From assembly GCA_964432595.1 (NCBI GenBank), contig CAYSOF010000002.1, forward strand, positions 124,001-188,000: a stretch of 64,000 bases of DNA. The letters are read 5' to 3'. Each line of letters begins with the position of its first letter. The stretch's first letter is position 1. Under the pieces are notes generated by a model. It had not been told where the DNA came from, did not search any database, and saw only the letters and a list, made by a program, of their open reading frames with translations. Position numbers and translations under genes: made by a program. This stretch comes from DASYLJ01 sp964432595 (lineage in GTDB: Bacteria; Desulfobacterota; Binatia; DP-6). Below, piece by piece: positions 1 through 8,325 of the stretch.

Positions 1-1
1 G

Positions 2-1957
2 CGGTCCGACCCGCGCGTGCGCGCGGTGCTCGCGCCCGACGACGCGCCCCAGCTGGTCGGCGAGCGCATGGTGTCGGCCGACGGTACGAAGACGCTCGCG
101 GTGATCACGCTGCGCGACGAGTACTTCGGCGCGATGGCGGCGTATCCGGAGCTGCGGGCCACCGTCCGATCCGACCTGCTCGAGCCCGGGTTCACCGGGC
201 ATCTCGCCTATCGAACCGACCTCGACCGGACGCTGGAGCACGACGTGCTCTTCGCCGAGCTGATCAGCCTGCCGCTGGCGCTGCTGGTGCTCGTCGCGGT
301 GTTCCGCACCGTCGCCGCGGCGGCGCTCTCGGTGGGCGTCGGCGCGCTCGCCGTCGTCACCGGCATCGCCGCAATCATGGCGTTGTCGCGCGTGATGGAT
401 ATCGCCGTCTACGCCATCAACGTCGCGTCGCTGATCGGCCTCGGCGTGGCGATCGACTACTCGCTGTTCATCGTCTCGCGATATCGCGACGAGCTCGCGC
501 GCGGCGCCAGCTACGAGGACGCGCTGGTGACGGCGATGGACACGGCGGGGCACGCCGTCGTGTTCTCGGGCTTCGCGGTCGCGATCGGGCTCGGCGGCAT
601 GCTGTTCTTCCAGGGGTCGTTCCTGGCGACGATGGGCCTCGGCGGCATGATCGTCGTGCTGCTGGCGGTGCTGTCGGCGCTGACGTTCCTGCCGGCGCTC
701 CTCGTCGCCCTCGGACCGCGGATCAACGCGTGGCAGATGCCGGTGCGACGGATCGCCGGCTTCGACGGCATGTGGCATCGGATCGCCTCGTGGGTGATGG
801 CGCGCCCGGTGCTCGTGCTGCTGCCGTCGCTCGCGTTCGTGCTGCTGCTCGGCTCGCCGTTCATCCGCCTGTCGATCGCCGCGGCCGACGTCAGCACGCT
901 CCCGCGCGGCGTCGAGGCGCGCGACGTCTTCGAGGAGATGAAGGTCGCGTTCCCCGACCAGGCGCGCACGCGCGTCCTCGTGGTCGCACGCTATCCCGAC
1001 GAGCCGGCGTTCACGCCCGAGCGCGTCGGGCCGCTCTACGCGCTCGCGCAGCGCATCCGGGCGCTGCCCGGCGTCGTCAAGGTCGAGGGCGTCGTCGACA
1101 CCGATCCGCGGCTCACCGAGGAGTACTTCCGCGCCGACGCCGAGACGCCGACCGAGGACCTGCCGCTCGCCGCCCAGCGCGTGCGCGCGATGATGACGAC
1201 GAAGAACCTCGCGCTGCTGATCGTGCACACCGACGCCGCGCCGACCAGCGAGGCGGCGCGCGCGCTGGTGCACGCGATCCGCGCGGACCGCCGGGTCGGC
1301 GACGGCTCGTTCATCGTGACGGGCGCCCCCGCGAACGACGTCGACCTGAACGCCTTCATCCTCGCGCGCGTGCCGTACGCGATGGGCTTCATCTTCGTCG
1401 TCACGTACGTGGCGCTCTTCGTGATGCTGCGGTCGGTCGTCCTGCCGATCAAGGCGGTCATCATGAATCTGCTCTCGATCAGCGCGTCGTTCGGCGCCCT
1501 GGTGTGGATCTTCGAGGAGGGCCACCTGTCCTGGCTGCTGCGCTTCGAGCCGGGTCCGCTCGACGTCGGCGTGCCCGTCGTCATGTTCTGCGCGTTGTTC
1601 GGCCTGTCGATGGACTACGAGGTGCTGATGCTCTCGCGCATGCGCGAGGAGTACATGCGCACGGGCGACAACGCGTGGGCCGTCGCCGAAGGTCTCGAGC
1701 GGACGGGCCGCCTCGTCACGAGCGCCGCGGCGATCATGGTGGCCGTCTTCGTCGCCTTCGGGCTCGCGCGCGTCATCATGGTGAAGTCGCTGGGACTGAC
1801 GCTGGCGCTCGCCGTGCTCGTCGACGCGACGATCGTCCGCGTGCTGATCGTGCCGGCGACGATGCGCCTCTTCGGCGACCTCAACTGGTGGGCGCCGGCG
1901 TGGCTCGGCGGGCAGCGGCCCGAGGTGCCCGTCGCCGCGCGCCGTGCTGCCGGCTAG
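2..1957 (+). CDS. MMPL/RND-family transporter, 5' end outside window
   Basis: An inner-membrane transporter of the MMPL (RND superfamily) type, which exports lipids or other hydrophobic molecules using the proton gradient. The frame is open from base 2, so the true start is upstream; 651 codons are visible. Two copies of the MMPL membrane block are seen. Each has the hallmark Asp-Tyr pair in a transmembrane helix (AIDYSLFIVSRYRDEL in the first half, SMDYEVLMLSRMREEY in the second), which forms the proton relay in characterised MmpL proteins. Between them lies a soluble periplasmic domain of about 200 residues. The protein ends shortly after the last helix, without a long C-terminal tail. Substrate cannot be told from sequence. 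Confidence 0.9.
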   Translation, partial: RSDPRVRAVLAPDDAPQLVGERMVSADGTKTLAVITLRDEYFGAMAAYPELRATVRSDLLEPGFTGHLAYRTDLDRTLEHDVLFAELISLPLALLVLVAVFRTVAAAALSVGVGALAVVTGIAAIMALSRVMDIAVYAINVASLIGLGVAIDYSLFIVSRYRDELARGASYEDALVTAMDTAGHAVVFSGFAVAIGLGGMLFFQGSFLATMGLGGMIVVLLAVLSALTFLPALLVALGPRINAWQMPVRRIAGFDGMWHRIASWVMARPVLVLLPSLAFVLLLGSPFIRLSIAAADVSTLPRGVEARDVFEEMKVAFPDQARTRVLVVARYPDEPAFTPERVGPLYALAQRIRALPGVVKVEGVVDTDPRLTEEYFRADAETPTEDLPLAAQRVRAMMTTKNLALLIVHTDAAPTSEAARALVHAIRADRRVGDGSFIVTGAPANDVDLNAFILARVPYAMGFIFVVTYVALFVMLRSVVLPIKAVIMNLLSISASFGALVWIFEEGHLSWLLRFEPGPLDVGVPVVMFCALFGLSMDYEVLMLSRMREEYMRTGDNAWAVAEGLERTGRLVTSAAAIMVAVFVAFGLARVIMVKSLGLTLALAVLVDATIVRVLIVPATMRLFGDLNWWAPAWLGGQRPEVPVAARRAAG

Positions 1958-1969
1958 CGGCCGGCGGTC

Positions 1970-2143
1970 CTACACGCGCAGTACGCCGCGGAATCCTCTG
2001 GCGGCGTAATACGACTGCGCGCCGTTGTGGTAGACGAACACTCTGCCGTAGCGGCGATCACAGAAGAGTGCGCCGCCGAGCTTGCGGACGTCCGCGGGTG
2101 TCGCCAGGAGCGCTTTGCGTGCGGTCGGGCGCGCGGTCGCCAT
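1970..2143 (-). CDS. Short protein resembling a C-terminal fragment of DUF4256
   Basis: A 57-residue ORF starting with ATG that overlaps the stop of the SEC-C gene by one base (TGATG), so it is translationally coupled to it. It contains TPADVRKLGGALFCDRRYGR followed by VFVYHNGAQSYYAARGF. From memory this resembles the extreme C-terminus of DUF4256 proteins, which are usually about three times longer. If so, this is a truncated or split remnant that has kept a start codon. No function can be assigned. Confidence 0.5.
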   Translation of the reverse strand: MATARPTARKALLATPADVRKLGGALFCDRRYGRVFVYHNGAQSYYAARGFRGVLRV

Positions 2144-2322
2144 CAGCGGGGCGGCCCGTCGCCGCCGGCGGCCGCGTCGCCGTGGCACTTCTTGTATTTG
2201 CGGCCGCTGCCGCACGGGCAGGGATCGTTCCGGCCCACCTTCGCTTCGGTGCGGCGGACGGGCTCCTGCGGAGCGTGATCGTGGGAGCAGTCGGGACCGT
2301 GGACGTGGTCGCGGGAGGCCAT
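2143..2322 (-). CDS. SEC-C motif small protein
   Basis: A 59-residue protein, too short for many gene callers. The C-terminal half carries the zinc-binding SEC-C motif NDPCPCGSGRKYKKCHG (residues about 31-47), as at the C-terminus of SecA. A His-rich stretch (HVHGPDCSHDH) lies near the N-terminus. Start ATG is at 2322, seven bases after the glucokinase stop (2329), so it is probably the third gene of a zwf-glk unit. The SEC-C motif binds zinc and often mediates contacts with SecB or ribosomes. A stand-alone version may be a metal-binding adaptor, but its role is unknown. Confidence 0.8.
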   Translation of the reverse strand: MASRDHVHGPDCSHDHAPQEPVRRTEAKVGRNDPCPCGSGRKYKKCHGDAAAGGDGPPR

Positions 2323-2328
2323 GCGCGT

Positions 2329-3306
2329 CTATATGCCGAAGACCAGCTCGGCGCAGCGGAACGCGCCGCGCAGCGCGGTGAGGTCGTCGAGCACGACGCG
2401 CACCGGCATGGCCTCGAGCAGCGGCTGCATGCGACCCTTCGCGACGAAGCGCTGCACGAACGCGCCGCCGCGCAGCTTCTCGATGATGCGCGGCGCGATG
2501 CCGCCGCCGACGTACAGGCCGCCCCTCGCCATCACCTTGAGCGCGAGGTTGCCGGCCTCCGCGCCGTAGAGCGCGACGAACAGGTCGAGCGCCGCGACGG
2601 CCAGCTCCGAGGTGCCGGCGAGCGCCGCCTTCGAGATCGTCGCGCCGGGGTCCTCCTCGCGCAGCTCCTCGGCGAGCCACGCCGGCTCCTCGCCGCGCTT
2701 GGTGTCGCGGAGGAACTCGTAGATCGTCACCAGGCCGGGGCCGGACACGAACCGCTCCCAGCTGACGTGATCGAGATCGCGACGGCGCCAGCGCAGCAGC
2801 TCGATCTCGAGGTCGTCGCCGGGCGCGAACGACGCGTGGCCGCCCTCGCAGGCCCACGGGCGATGCGCGCGACCGTCCCAGAAGAGCCCGGCCTCGCCGA
2901 GCCCGGTGCCGGCCGAGATCAGGCCGACGTTGCCGAGCGGCTCGTGGGTGCCCTCGTTGAGCGAGACGAAGGCGGTCGGCACCAGGGTCGGTAGACCGTA
3001 CGCGTTGGCCTCGAGGTCGTTGATCACGGCGACGCGCGCGGCGAGGTGCGAGGACATCTCCGCGGCGTCGACGACCCACGGCAGGTTCGTCACGACGCCG
3101 CGGCCCTTCGTCACCGGTCCGGCGACGCCGAAGCAGGCGACGGTGGGCGACGTCCGACCTGCCAGGAATTTCGTGACCACCTCGCCGAGGCTCGCGTGCT
3201 CGCGGCTCGGAAACGTGTGGACGTCGGCCGCAGTCAGCGCTTCGGGCCGCTCGCAGATCGCGAGGCGGGTGTTCGTGCCGCCGATGTCGCCCGCGAGCAC
3301 CGTCAT
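2329..3306 (-). CDS. glk: Glucokinase
   Basis: Phosphorylates glucose with ATP to glucose 6-phosphate in the cytoplasm. The 325-residue length fits bacterial Glk (PF02685). Seen in order: phosphate-binding GDIGGTNTRLA (residues 6-16), the NDLEA segment with the catalytic Asp (about residue 97), GTGLGE (133-138) and the sugar-binding EGGH motif (154-157). The start ATG (3306-3304) overlaps the stop of zwf in an ATGA arrangement, so the two are co-translated and the product feeds straight into the G6P dehydrogenase encoded upstream. An in-frame upstream extension would run into zwf and was not used. Confidence 0.93.
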   Translation of the reverse strand: MTVLAGDIGGTNTRLAICERPEALTAADVHTFPSREHASLGEVVTKFLAGRTSPTVACFGVAGPVTKGRGVVTNLPWVVDAAEMSSHLAARVAVINDLEANAYGLPTLVPTAFVSLNEGTHEPLGNVGLISAGTGLGEAGLFWDGRAHRPWACEGGHASFAPGDDLEIELLRWRRRDLDHVSWERFVSGPGLVTIYEFLRDTKRGEEPAWLAEELREEDPGATISKAALAGTSELAVAALDLFVALYGAEAGNLALKVMARGGLYVGGGIAPRIIEKLRGGAFVQRFVAKGRMQPLLEAMPVRVVLDDLTALRGAFRCAELVFGI

Positions 3307-4841
3307 GCGTGGTCGGGACCGAACCAGCGGCGGCCGTCGCGATGGATCAGCTCGTCCGCGGCCGTCGGTCCCCACGTTCCCGCGGCGTAGTTCGGGAAGT
3401 CGCTTGGCCGGTTGCTCTCCCACTCCTGCAGGATCGGCGTCGCGATCCGCCACGCCGACTCCACCATGTCGGCACGGTGGAACAGCATGCGGTCGCCCAT
3501 CATGCAGTCGTAGAGGAGCGTCTCGTAGCCGGTGCCGCGCGTCTCGCCCTCGAGGTCGTCGTACTTGAACTCCATCTGCACCGGGGCGAGGCGCGTCGGC
3601 GGCCCCGGGCACTTCGCGTGGAAGCGGAGCGTGATGCGCTCGTCGGGCTGGATATGGATGGTGAGACGGTTCGGCGGCTGCCGCGCCGTCATGCCTTCGA
3701 GCAGCATCAGCGGCGCCTGCCGGAACTGCACGACGATCTCGGTGTCGCGCGCGGGCAGGCGCTTACCCGTCCGCAGGTAGAACGGCACGCCGGCCCAGCG
3801 CCAGTTGTCCACCTCGAGGCGAACCGCCGAGTACGTGTCGATGATCGAGTCGTCGGCCGTCGTCTCTTCCTCGCGGTAGCCCGGAACCTGCTTGCCGTCG
3901 ACCGTGCCAGGGCCGTACTGGCCGCGCACGGTGTCGCGCGCGATCTGCTCCGGCGTCATCGGCCGGATGGCGTCGAGCACCTTGAGCTTCTCGCCGCGCA
4001 CCGCCTCGGCCTCGAGCTTGTTCGGCGGCTCCATCGCGACGAGGCAGAGCAGCTGGAACATGTGGTTCTGCATCACGTCGCGCAGCGATCCCGACGTGTC
4101 GTAGTACGCGCCGCGGCCTTCGACGCCGAGCTTCTCGGCGACGGTGATCTGCACGTGGTCGACGTAGCGCCGGTTCCACACCGGCTCGAAGATGCCGTTG
4201 GTGAAGCGGAACAGCAGGATGTTCTGCACCGTCTCCTTGCCGAGGTAGTGATCGATCCGGTGGATCTGCCGCTCGTGGAACACGCGCGAGAGCTGGCGGT
4301 TCAGCTCCACCGCGGAGTCGAGATCATTCCCGAACGGCTTCTCGATGATGAGCCGCGTCCACGGCCCGGGCAGCGTCGGGTCGTTCACGAGGCCGGCTGC
4401 GCCGAGGTTGTCGGCCACGGTGCCGAACGACTGCGGCGGGATCGCCATGTAGTAGAGGATGTTGCCGTCCGTGTGGTGGCGCTCCGCGACCTCCGCGAGC
4501 TTCGTCTTCAGCGCCGGAAAGTCCTTCTGCTCGACGAAGCGGCCGCGCACGTAGTAGGCGGCGCCGGCGAGGCGCTCGAGCACCGTATGGTCCACCGCGC
4601 CGGGATACATCTCCTCGGCGGCTTCGCGCAGGCGTTTCCGGAACTCGTCGTCGCCGAGGGGCGTGCTGCCGGTGCCGATGACCGCGAAGTTCTCGTTGAG
4701 GAACCCTTCGCGTGCCATGTTGTAGAGCGACGGCAGGAGCTTGCGCCGAGCGAGGTCGCCGCTGCCGCCGAAGATCACCATGGTGCATGGTGGCGGGGGA
4801 ATGACGCCGCCCACGTCGCAGTATTCGGCCGCTAGCTCCAT
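3303..4841 (-). CDS. zwf: Glucose-6-phosphate 1-dehydrogenase
   Basis: Oxidises glucose 6-phosphate to 6-phosphogluconolactone and makes NADPH; entry to the pentose phosphate and Entner-Doudoroff routes. The 512-residue protein has the nucleotide-binding segment IFGGSGDLARRK (23-34) and the active-site signature RIDHYLGKE (195-203). The ATG at 4841 is preceded by a purine-rich ribosome site (GGAAAGGGGCG). The open frame extends upstream to about 5111, but that part is unlike the family and lies beyond the ribosome site. First gene of a leftward unit with glk, the SEC-C protein and the short ORF at 1970. Confidence 0.95.
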   Translation of the reverse strand: MELAAEYCDVGGVIPPPPCTMVIFGGSGDLARRKLLPSLYNMAREGFLNENFAVIGTGSTPLGDDEFRKRLREAAEEMYPGAVDHTVLERLAGAAYYVRGRFVEQKDFPALKTKLAEVAERHHTDGNILYYMAIPPQSFGTVADNLGAAGLVNDPTLPGPWTRLIIEKPFGNDLDSAVELNRQLSRVFHERQIHRIDHYLGKETVQNILLFRFTNGIFEPVWNRRYVDHVQITVAEKLGVEGRGAYYDTSGSLRDVMQNHMFQLLCLVAMEPPNKLEAEAVRGEKLKVLDAIRPMTPEQIARDTVRGQYGPGTVDGKQVPGYREEETTADDSIIDTYSAVRLEVDNWRWAGVPFYLRTGKRLPARDTEIVVQFRQAPLMLLEGMTARQPPNRLTIHIQPDERITLRFHAKCPGPPTRLAPVQMEFKYDDLEGETRGTGYETLLYDCMMGDRMLFHRADMVESAWRIATPILQEWESNRPSDFPNYAAGTWGPTAADELIHRDGRRWFGPDHA

Positions 4842-4920
4842 CACCGCGCCCCTTTCCGATTGCGAGAGAGTAGCGTTCACTACTGGCCTGCCGGCCCCGT
4901 CAGGGCAACCCCGGCGGCTC

Positions 4921-5265
4921 TTCACGGCGGTGCCACGCTGCGGAAACGTCGGCGGCGTAGAGGGTCGCACCGCGGCCCAACTGTGCGCGGCCGGACCCGG
5001 CGCATTCGTCGTATCGAACCCGTGCACGGTTCCGGCGGGCTCCACGTTCGACGTCCGTCCGCGCGACCTGATGCTGACGCAGGGCGTGCGGCGCACCGTC
5101 GGCCCCGGCACCGATGCTGTCGCTCCGGTGCGGCGAGAAAGAGCTGCGCCGGTTCGGCACGCTCGTCGGTCGGGCCGAGGCGCGCGGAACGATCGCGAGC
5201 GAGGTGGCGGCGGTGCTACGCGCCGCCGCCACGGCGGTCAGCGCGTCGTTGGACGACCTCGCCGC
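4921..5265 (+). pseudogene. Possible frameshifted remnant of a secreted-protein gene
   Basis: The 424-base gap between zwf and the small peptide at 5266 has no intact gene. Frame 1 from about 4921 to 5112 has coding-like codon use (nearly all G/C third positions) and reads with an exported-protein flavour (SNPCTVPAGSTFDVRPRDLM). Around 5112 it becomes Arg-rich nonsense, while frame 2 becomes coding-like (LRCGEKELRRFGTLVGRAEA) up to about 5265. This pattern suggests an old gene fragment broken by a frameshift. The zwf promoter must also lie here. The call rests on codon composition alone. Confidence 0.22.
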
Positions 5266-5367
5266 TCAGGGCGCGAGGTCGGCTTCGACCGTCAGCATGG
5301 TCCATGAGAGCCATGCGAGGGCGAACAGGACGATGCCAACCAGCAGGAGCTTGTGATGGCGCTTCAT
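5266..5367 (-). CDS. Small single-span membrane peptide
   Basis: A 33-residue ORF below the size normally called. It starts MKRHHK and is followed by a hydrophobic span (LLLVGIVLFALAWLSWTML), giving a short positively charged N-terminus, one transmembrane helix and a short acidic tail. Its ATG lies four bases after the stop of the 126-residue gene at 5372, so translational coupling is likely. I do not recognise it. Support comes from spacing, codon use and the coherent membrane topology. Confidence 0.5.
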   Translation of the reverse strand: MKRHHKLLLVGIVLFALAWLSWTMLTVEADLAP

Positions 5368-5371
5368 GCGC

Positions 5372-5752
5372 TCAGCGCCTGGGGCCGCCGCGCCCGGGAG
5401 GTCCGCCGCGGCCGCCGCCTCGGGGCGAACCCTGCCCACCAGGAGGCGGCAGCGGCTTCACCGACAGGCGATGATCCGGCATCGGGCGGAACTGCATGGT
5501 GTCGGAGGCGCGCTTGATGCGCAGCCGCAGCTCGTTGCGGGCGACGGCGTCGCCGCTCGTGGCGAGGACGGCTCCGATGGCGAGCTCGATCTGGCCGTGG
5601 CGCGTGCCGTGAGTCAGCGAAACCTGCACGCGCTCCTGGCCGGGAACGTCGCGAACCTCGACGCCGAGGCGCCGATCGATGGAGCGCGCGAGCTCGTGGA
5701 TGATCTTCCGAGCTTCCTGACGCGCTTCCGCCACCTGCCGTTCTGTCGTCAT
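5372..5752 (-). CDS. Hypothetical protein with Gly/Pro/Arg-rich tail
   Basis: A 126-residue protein starting MTTERQVAEARQEARKI. The first about 85 residues are a mixed helix/strand domain; the last about 25 are a disordered Gly-Pro-Arg tail (repeats of GGRGG and PGRGG type), which might contact nucleic acid or acidic surfaces. ATG at 5752 was chosen because the longer frame runs into the CoA-transferase gene without resembling anything. It lies about 50 bases downstream of the CoA-transferase stop and is coupled to the small membrane peptide that follows. No function is assigned. Confidence 0.6.
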   Translation of the reverse strand: MTTERQVAEARQEARKIIHELARSIDRRLGVEVRDVPGQERVQVSLTHGTRHGQIELAIGAVLATSGDAVARNELRLRIKRASDTMQFRPMPDHRLSVKPLPPPGGQGSPRGGGRGGPPGRGGPRR

Positions 5753-5805
5753 ACAGCGCCGACCGTTAAACGGCACCCCCGATCGGCTGTCAACAACGAG
5801 CGCGA

Positions 5806-7053
5806 CTACTCGAGCACGCCGCCTGCGCGCAGGCTTGCTACTTCGTCTGCTGACATGCCGAGCAGGTCTCGCAGCACCCGATCGGTGTGCTCGCCGAGCT
5901 TCGGCGCCGGCGTGCGCAGCTCCGGCGAGAGCTCCGAGAACCGGATCGCGTGCGTCTCGGCCGGATGGGTAGCGAGCACCGGGTGTGTCACCGGACGGAA
6001 ATGGCGCCGGTGGGCGAGCTGGGGGTCGTCGTGCACGTCGCCCAGGTCCTCCACCGGGCCGGACTCCACGCCGACCGCCTGGAGCGAGCGCGCGACGTCC
6101 AGCGCGAGGCGATCGCGCGTCCACGCCGACAGCTCCCGCTCGATGTCGTCGGCGGCCGCCAGACGTCCGGCCGTCGTCGCGAACCGTGCCTCGGTGGCCC
6201 AGGACGGACGCCCCAGCGCCTCGACGAGCGTCCGCCAGTCGGTATCGTCGTGCACGACGATGGTCACCCAGCGCTCGCGGCCGTCCTCGTCGGCGCAGCG
6301 GAAGACCCCATGCGGTGCCGCGTGGCGCGAGCGATTGCCGAGCCGACCCAGGACGTCGCCGTTGGCGGCGAACGTCAGCATCGACTCCGAGAGGCAGACG
6401 ATACCGCCCTCGACCTGCGACAGGTCGATGTGCTGGCCGCGTCCGGTGCGCTTGCGGTGGAGCAGGGCGGAGGCCAGCAGCAGCGCCGAGAAGCGTGGCG
6501 AGAGCGAGTCGGTGATGGTGCCGTAGGGGCCGACGGGCTCGCGATCCGGCCAGCCGGTGAGGTGGTTGAAGCCCGACAGGGCCGAGCCCTGGCCGCCGAA
6601 GCCCGGATAGAAGCGCTGCGGGCCCGTCTGTCCGTTGAGGCAGGTGCTGATCATCACCAGGTCGGGCCGCTCGCCGGCGAGGCTCGCGTAGTCGAGCTTC
6701 CACTTCGCCATGGCGCCCGGCGCAAAATTCTCGGCGATGACGTCCACCGTCAGCGCGAGTCTCCGGGCGACGGCGACGCCCTCCGGCTTCGACAGGTTCA
6801 GCGCGACGGACAGCTTGTTCGCGTTCAGCACCGCGAAGTGCTCGCCGCCGTCGATGCCGCCGGGCGTGTTCGGCGTGAGCTTCAGGATGCGGAGGAAGTC
6901 GGGCCGCTGGCGCGACTCGACGCGGATGACCGTCGCGCCGTGGTCGGCGAAGTAGCGCGTCGCAACGGGCCCGGCCGCGCCACCGCCGAACTCGAGGACC
7001 GTGATGCCGGCGAACAGGTCGCTCATGTCACCACGTGCGCGCGAGGCGCTCAT
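5806..7053 (-). CDS. Family III (CaiB/BaiF) CoA-transferase, probable catalytic subunit
   Basis: Moves CoA between carboxylic acids via an enzyme-bound anhydride. The 415-residue length fits family III. Seen: N-terminal Rossmann-like part (ITVLEFGGGAAGPVATRYFA), the DVIAENFAPGAM segment and the RTGRGQHIDLSQ block. An Asp sits 20 residues before RTGRGQ (GTITDSLSP), the place expected for the catalytic Asp. The ATG at 7053 overlaps the stop of the next CoA-transferase gene in an ATGA arrangement; an internal ATG at 7026 (MSDLFAG) is an alternative. The pair resembles heteromeric transferases such as BbsE/BbsF. Substrate unknown. Confidence 0.88.
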   Translation of the reverse strand: MSASRARGDMSDLFAGITVLEFGGGAAGPVATRYFADHGATVIRVESRQRPDFLRILKLTPNTPGGIDGGEHFAVLNANKLSVALNLSKPEGVAVARRLALTVDVIAENFAPGAMAKWKLDYASLAGERPDLVMISTCLNGQTGPQRFYPGFGGQGSALSGFNHLTGWPDREPVGPYGTITDSLSPRFSALLLASALLHRKRTGRGQHIDLSQVEGGIVCLSESMLTFAANGDVLGRLGNRSRHAAPHGVFRCADEDGRERWVTIVVHDDTDWRTLVEALGRPSWATEARFATTAGRLAAADDIERELSAWTRDRLALDVARSLQAVGVESGPVEDLGDVHDDPQLAHRRHFRPVTHPVLATHPAETHAIRFSELSPELRTPAPKLGEHTDRVLRDLLGMSADEVASLRAGGVLE

Positions 7054-8288
7054 GCGACCCCCGCGCGACGGAGCGCGGCGACGTCGAGTCCGAGCGCGCC
7101 GAGCACCTCGTCGGTGTGCTCGCCGAGGCGCGGCGCCGGACGGCGCACCGCGACCGCCGTCGCGTCCGGATCGGCGGACGTCACGATCGCGAACGGCCCC
7201 GGGTGACGGAGCACGCCGCGTCCCTCGTGCGTCACCTCGACGAAGAAGTGGCGCGCGGCCTGCTGCTCCGACGCGAGGATCTCGCGCGCGGTGTTGGCCG
7301 GCGCCAGCATCAGGTTGCGCTCACACGCCGCCTGGAAGAGCTCGGTCATCGTCTTCGTGGCGAAGAACGCCGCGAACTCGCGCGACAGGTCGTCGACCTC
7401 GTCCTGCGAGAGCAGGTTGTGGTTGTACGCCTTCCAGTCCATCGCCTGCAGCCGCTGCGACGCCATGCCGTGCTCGGTCATGTAGGTCGTCATCGCGATC
7501 AGGCCGGGCACGCGCGCGGGCCCGCCGCGCAGCGCGAACGACACGAAGCCGTCCTTGCAGGGCCAGATCTCCCGCTGCACGCTCTTCGTCTGGCGGAAGA
7601 ACGCGCCGGCGCGCGCGCCACGGAAGCCGGTCATCTTCGCCATTGACGCGGTGGCCATGTTCGGCATGACCATCGCCTCCTGCAGCGCGACGTCGACGTG
7701 CTGGCCGCGGCCGGTGCGCTCGCGGTCGAGCAAGGCGAACGCCACGCCCACCGCGGCCTCGATGCCGCCGTGGTAGTACGACACCGGCAGCGCGCAGCGG
7801 ACGGGCGCGCGATCGGGGTCGCCGGTGCAGTGCAGGTTGCCGCTCATCGCGACGGCGGTGAGATCGGAGGCGCGCCAGTCGGCGTACGGGCCCGTCTGAC
7901 CGAAGGGCGTCAGCGACGACAGGATGAGCCGCGGGTTCCTGGCGTGCAGCACGTCCCAGCCGAGGCCGCGCGCGGCCAGGCGTCCGGGCCGGTCGCTCTC
8001 GAGGACGACGTCCGCGCGCGCGGCGAGCTCGAGGAAGGCCGCGCGGCCCGGCGGCTGGTCGACGTCGAGCGTGATACCGCGCTTCGAGCCGTTCAGCGCG
8101 AGCCAGAGCAACGAGCGCTCGGGATCGTCGATGCCGCCCCAGAACGGGCCGCGCCGTCGCGCGGCGTCGCCCGCCGGCGGCTCGACCTTCACCACGTCGG
8201 CGCCGAGCTCGCCGAGCAGCATGCCGGTGAGAAAGCCGGGCTCGGTGGTCAGATCGAGGACGCGGATGCCGTCGAGGTTGCCGCCCAT
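7050..8288 (-). CDS. Family III CoA-transferase-like protein, catalytic Asp replaced
   Basis: A 412-residue CaiB/BaiF-family protein (IRVLDLTTEPGFLTGMLLGE near the N-terminus, RTGRGQHVDVALQEA in the middle, LGEHTDEVL near the end). Aligned on the RTGRGQ block, the position 20 residues upstream is Tyr (VSYYHGG), where its neighbour and active family members have Asp. It may therefore be a non-catalytic partner in a heteromer with the product of the overlapping downstream gene. Start ATG at 8288 gives the usual family N-terminus (MGGNLDGIRVLDL). It lies 37 bases after the exbD unit, on the same strand. Confidence 0.87.
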   Translation of the reverse strand: MGGNLDGIRVLDLTTEPGFLTGMLLGELGADVVKVEPPAGDAARRRGPFWGGIDDPERSLLWLALNGSKRGITLDVDQPPGRAAFLELAARADVVLESDRPGRLAARGLGWDVLHARNPRLILSSLTPFGQTGPYADWRASDLTAVAMSGNLHCTGDPDRAPVRCALPVSYYHGGIEAAVGVAFALLDRERTGRGQHVDVALQEAMVMPNMATASMAKMTGFRGARAGAFFRQTKSVQREIWPCKDGFVSFALRGGPARVPGLIAMTTYMTEHGMASQRLQAMDWKAYNHNLLSQDEVDDLSREFAAFFATKTMTELFQAACERNLMLAPANTAREILASEQQAARHFFVEVTHEGRGVLRHPGPFAIVTSADPDATAVAVRRPAPRLGEHTDEVLGALGLDVAALRRAGVA

Positions 8289-8325
8289 GGGCGCGGCGAG
8301 ACGTAGCGGTCGCCGCGCGAGGGTG

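Noticed and set aside
730..2994. 754-codon open frame on the plus strand
   Set aside because: Arg/Ala-dominated shadow of the MMPL and glk genes, an effect of high G+C; no domain pattern.
4900..5232. 110-codon minus-strand ORF upstream of zwf
   Set aside because: Low-complexity Arg/Ser/Ala composition, no ribosome site, and the opposite strand has the more coding-like codon pattern.
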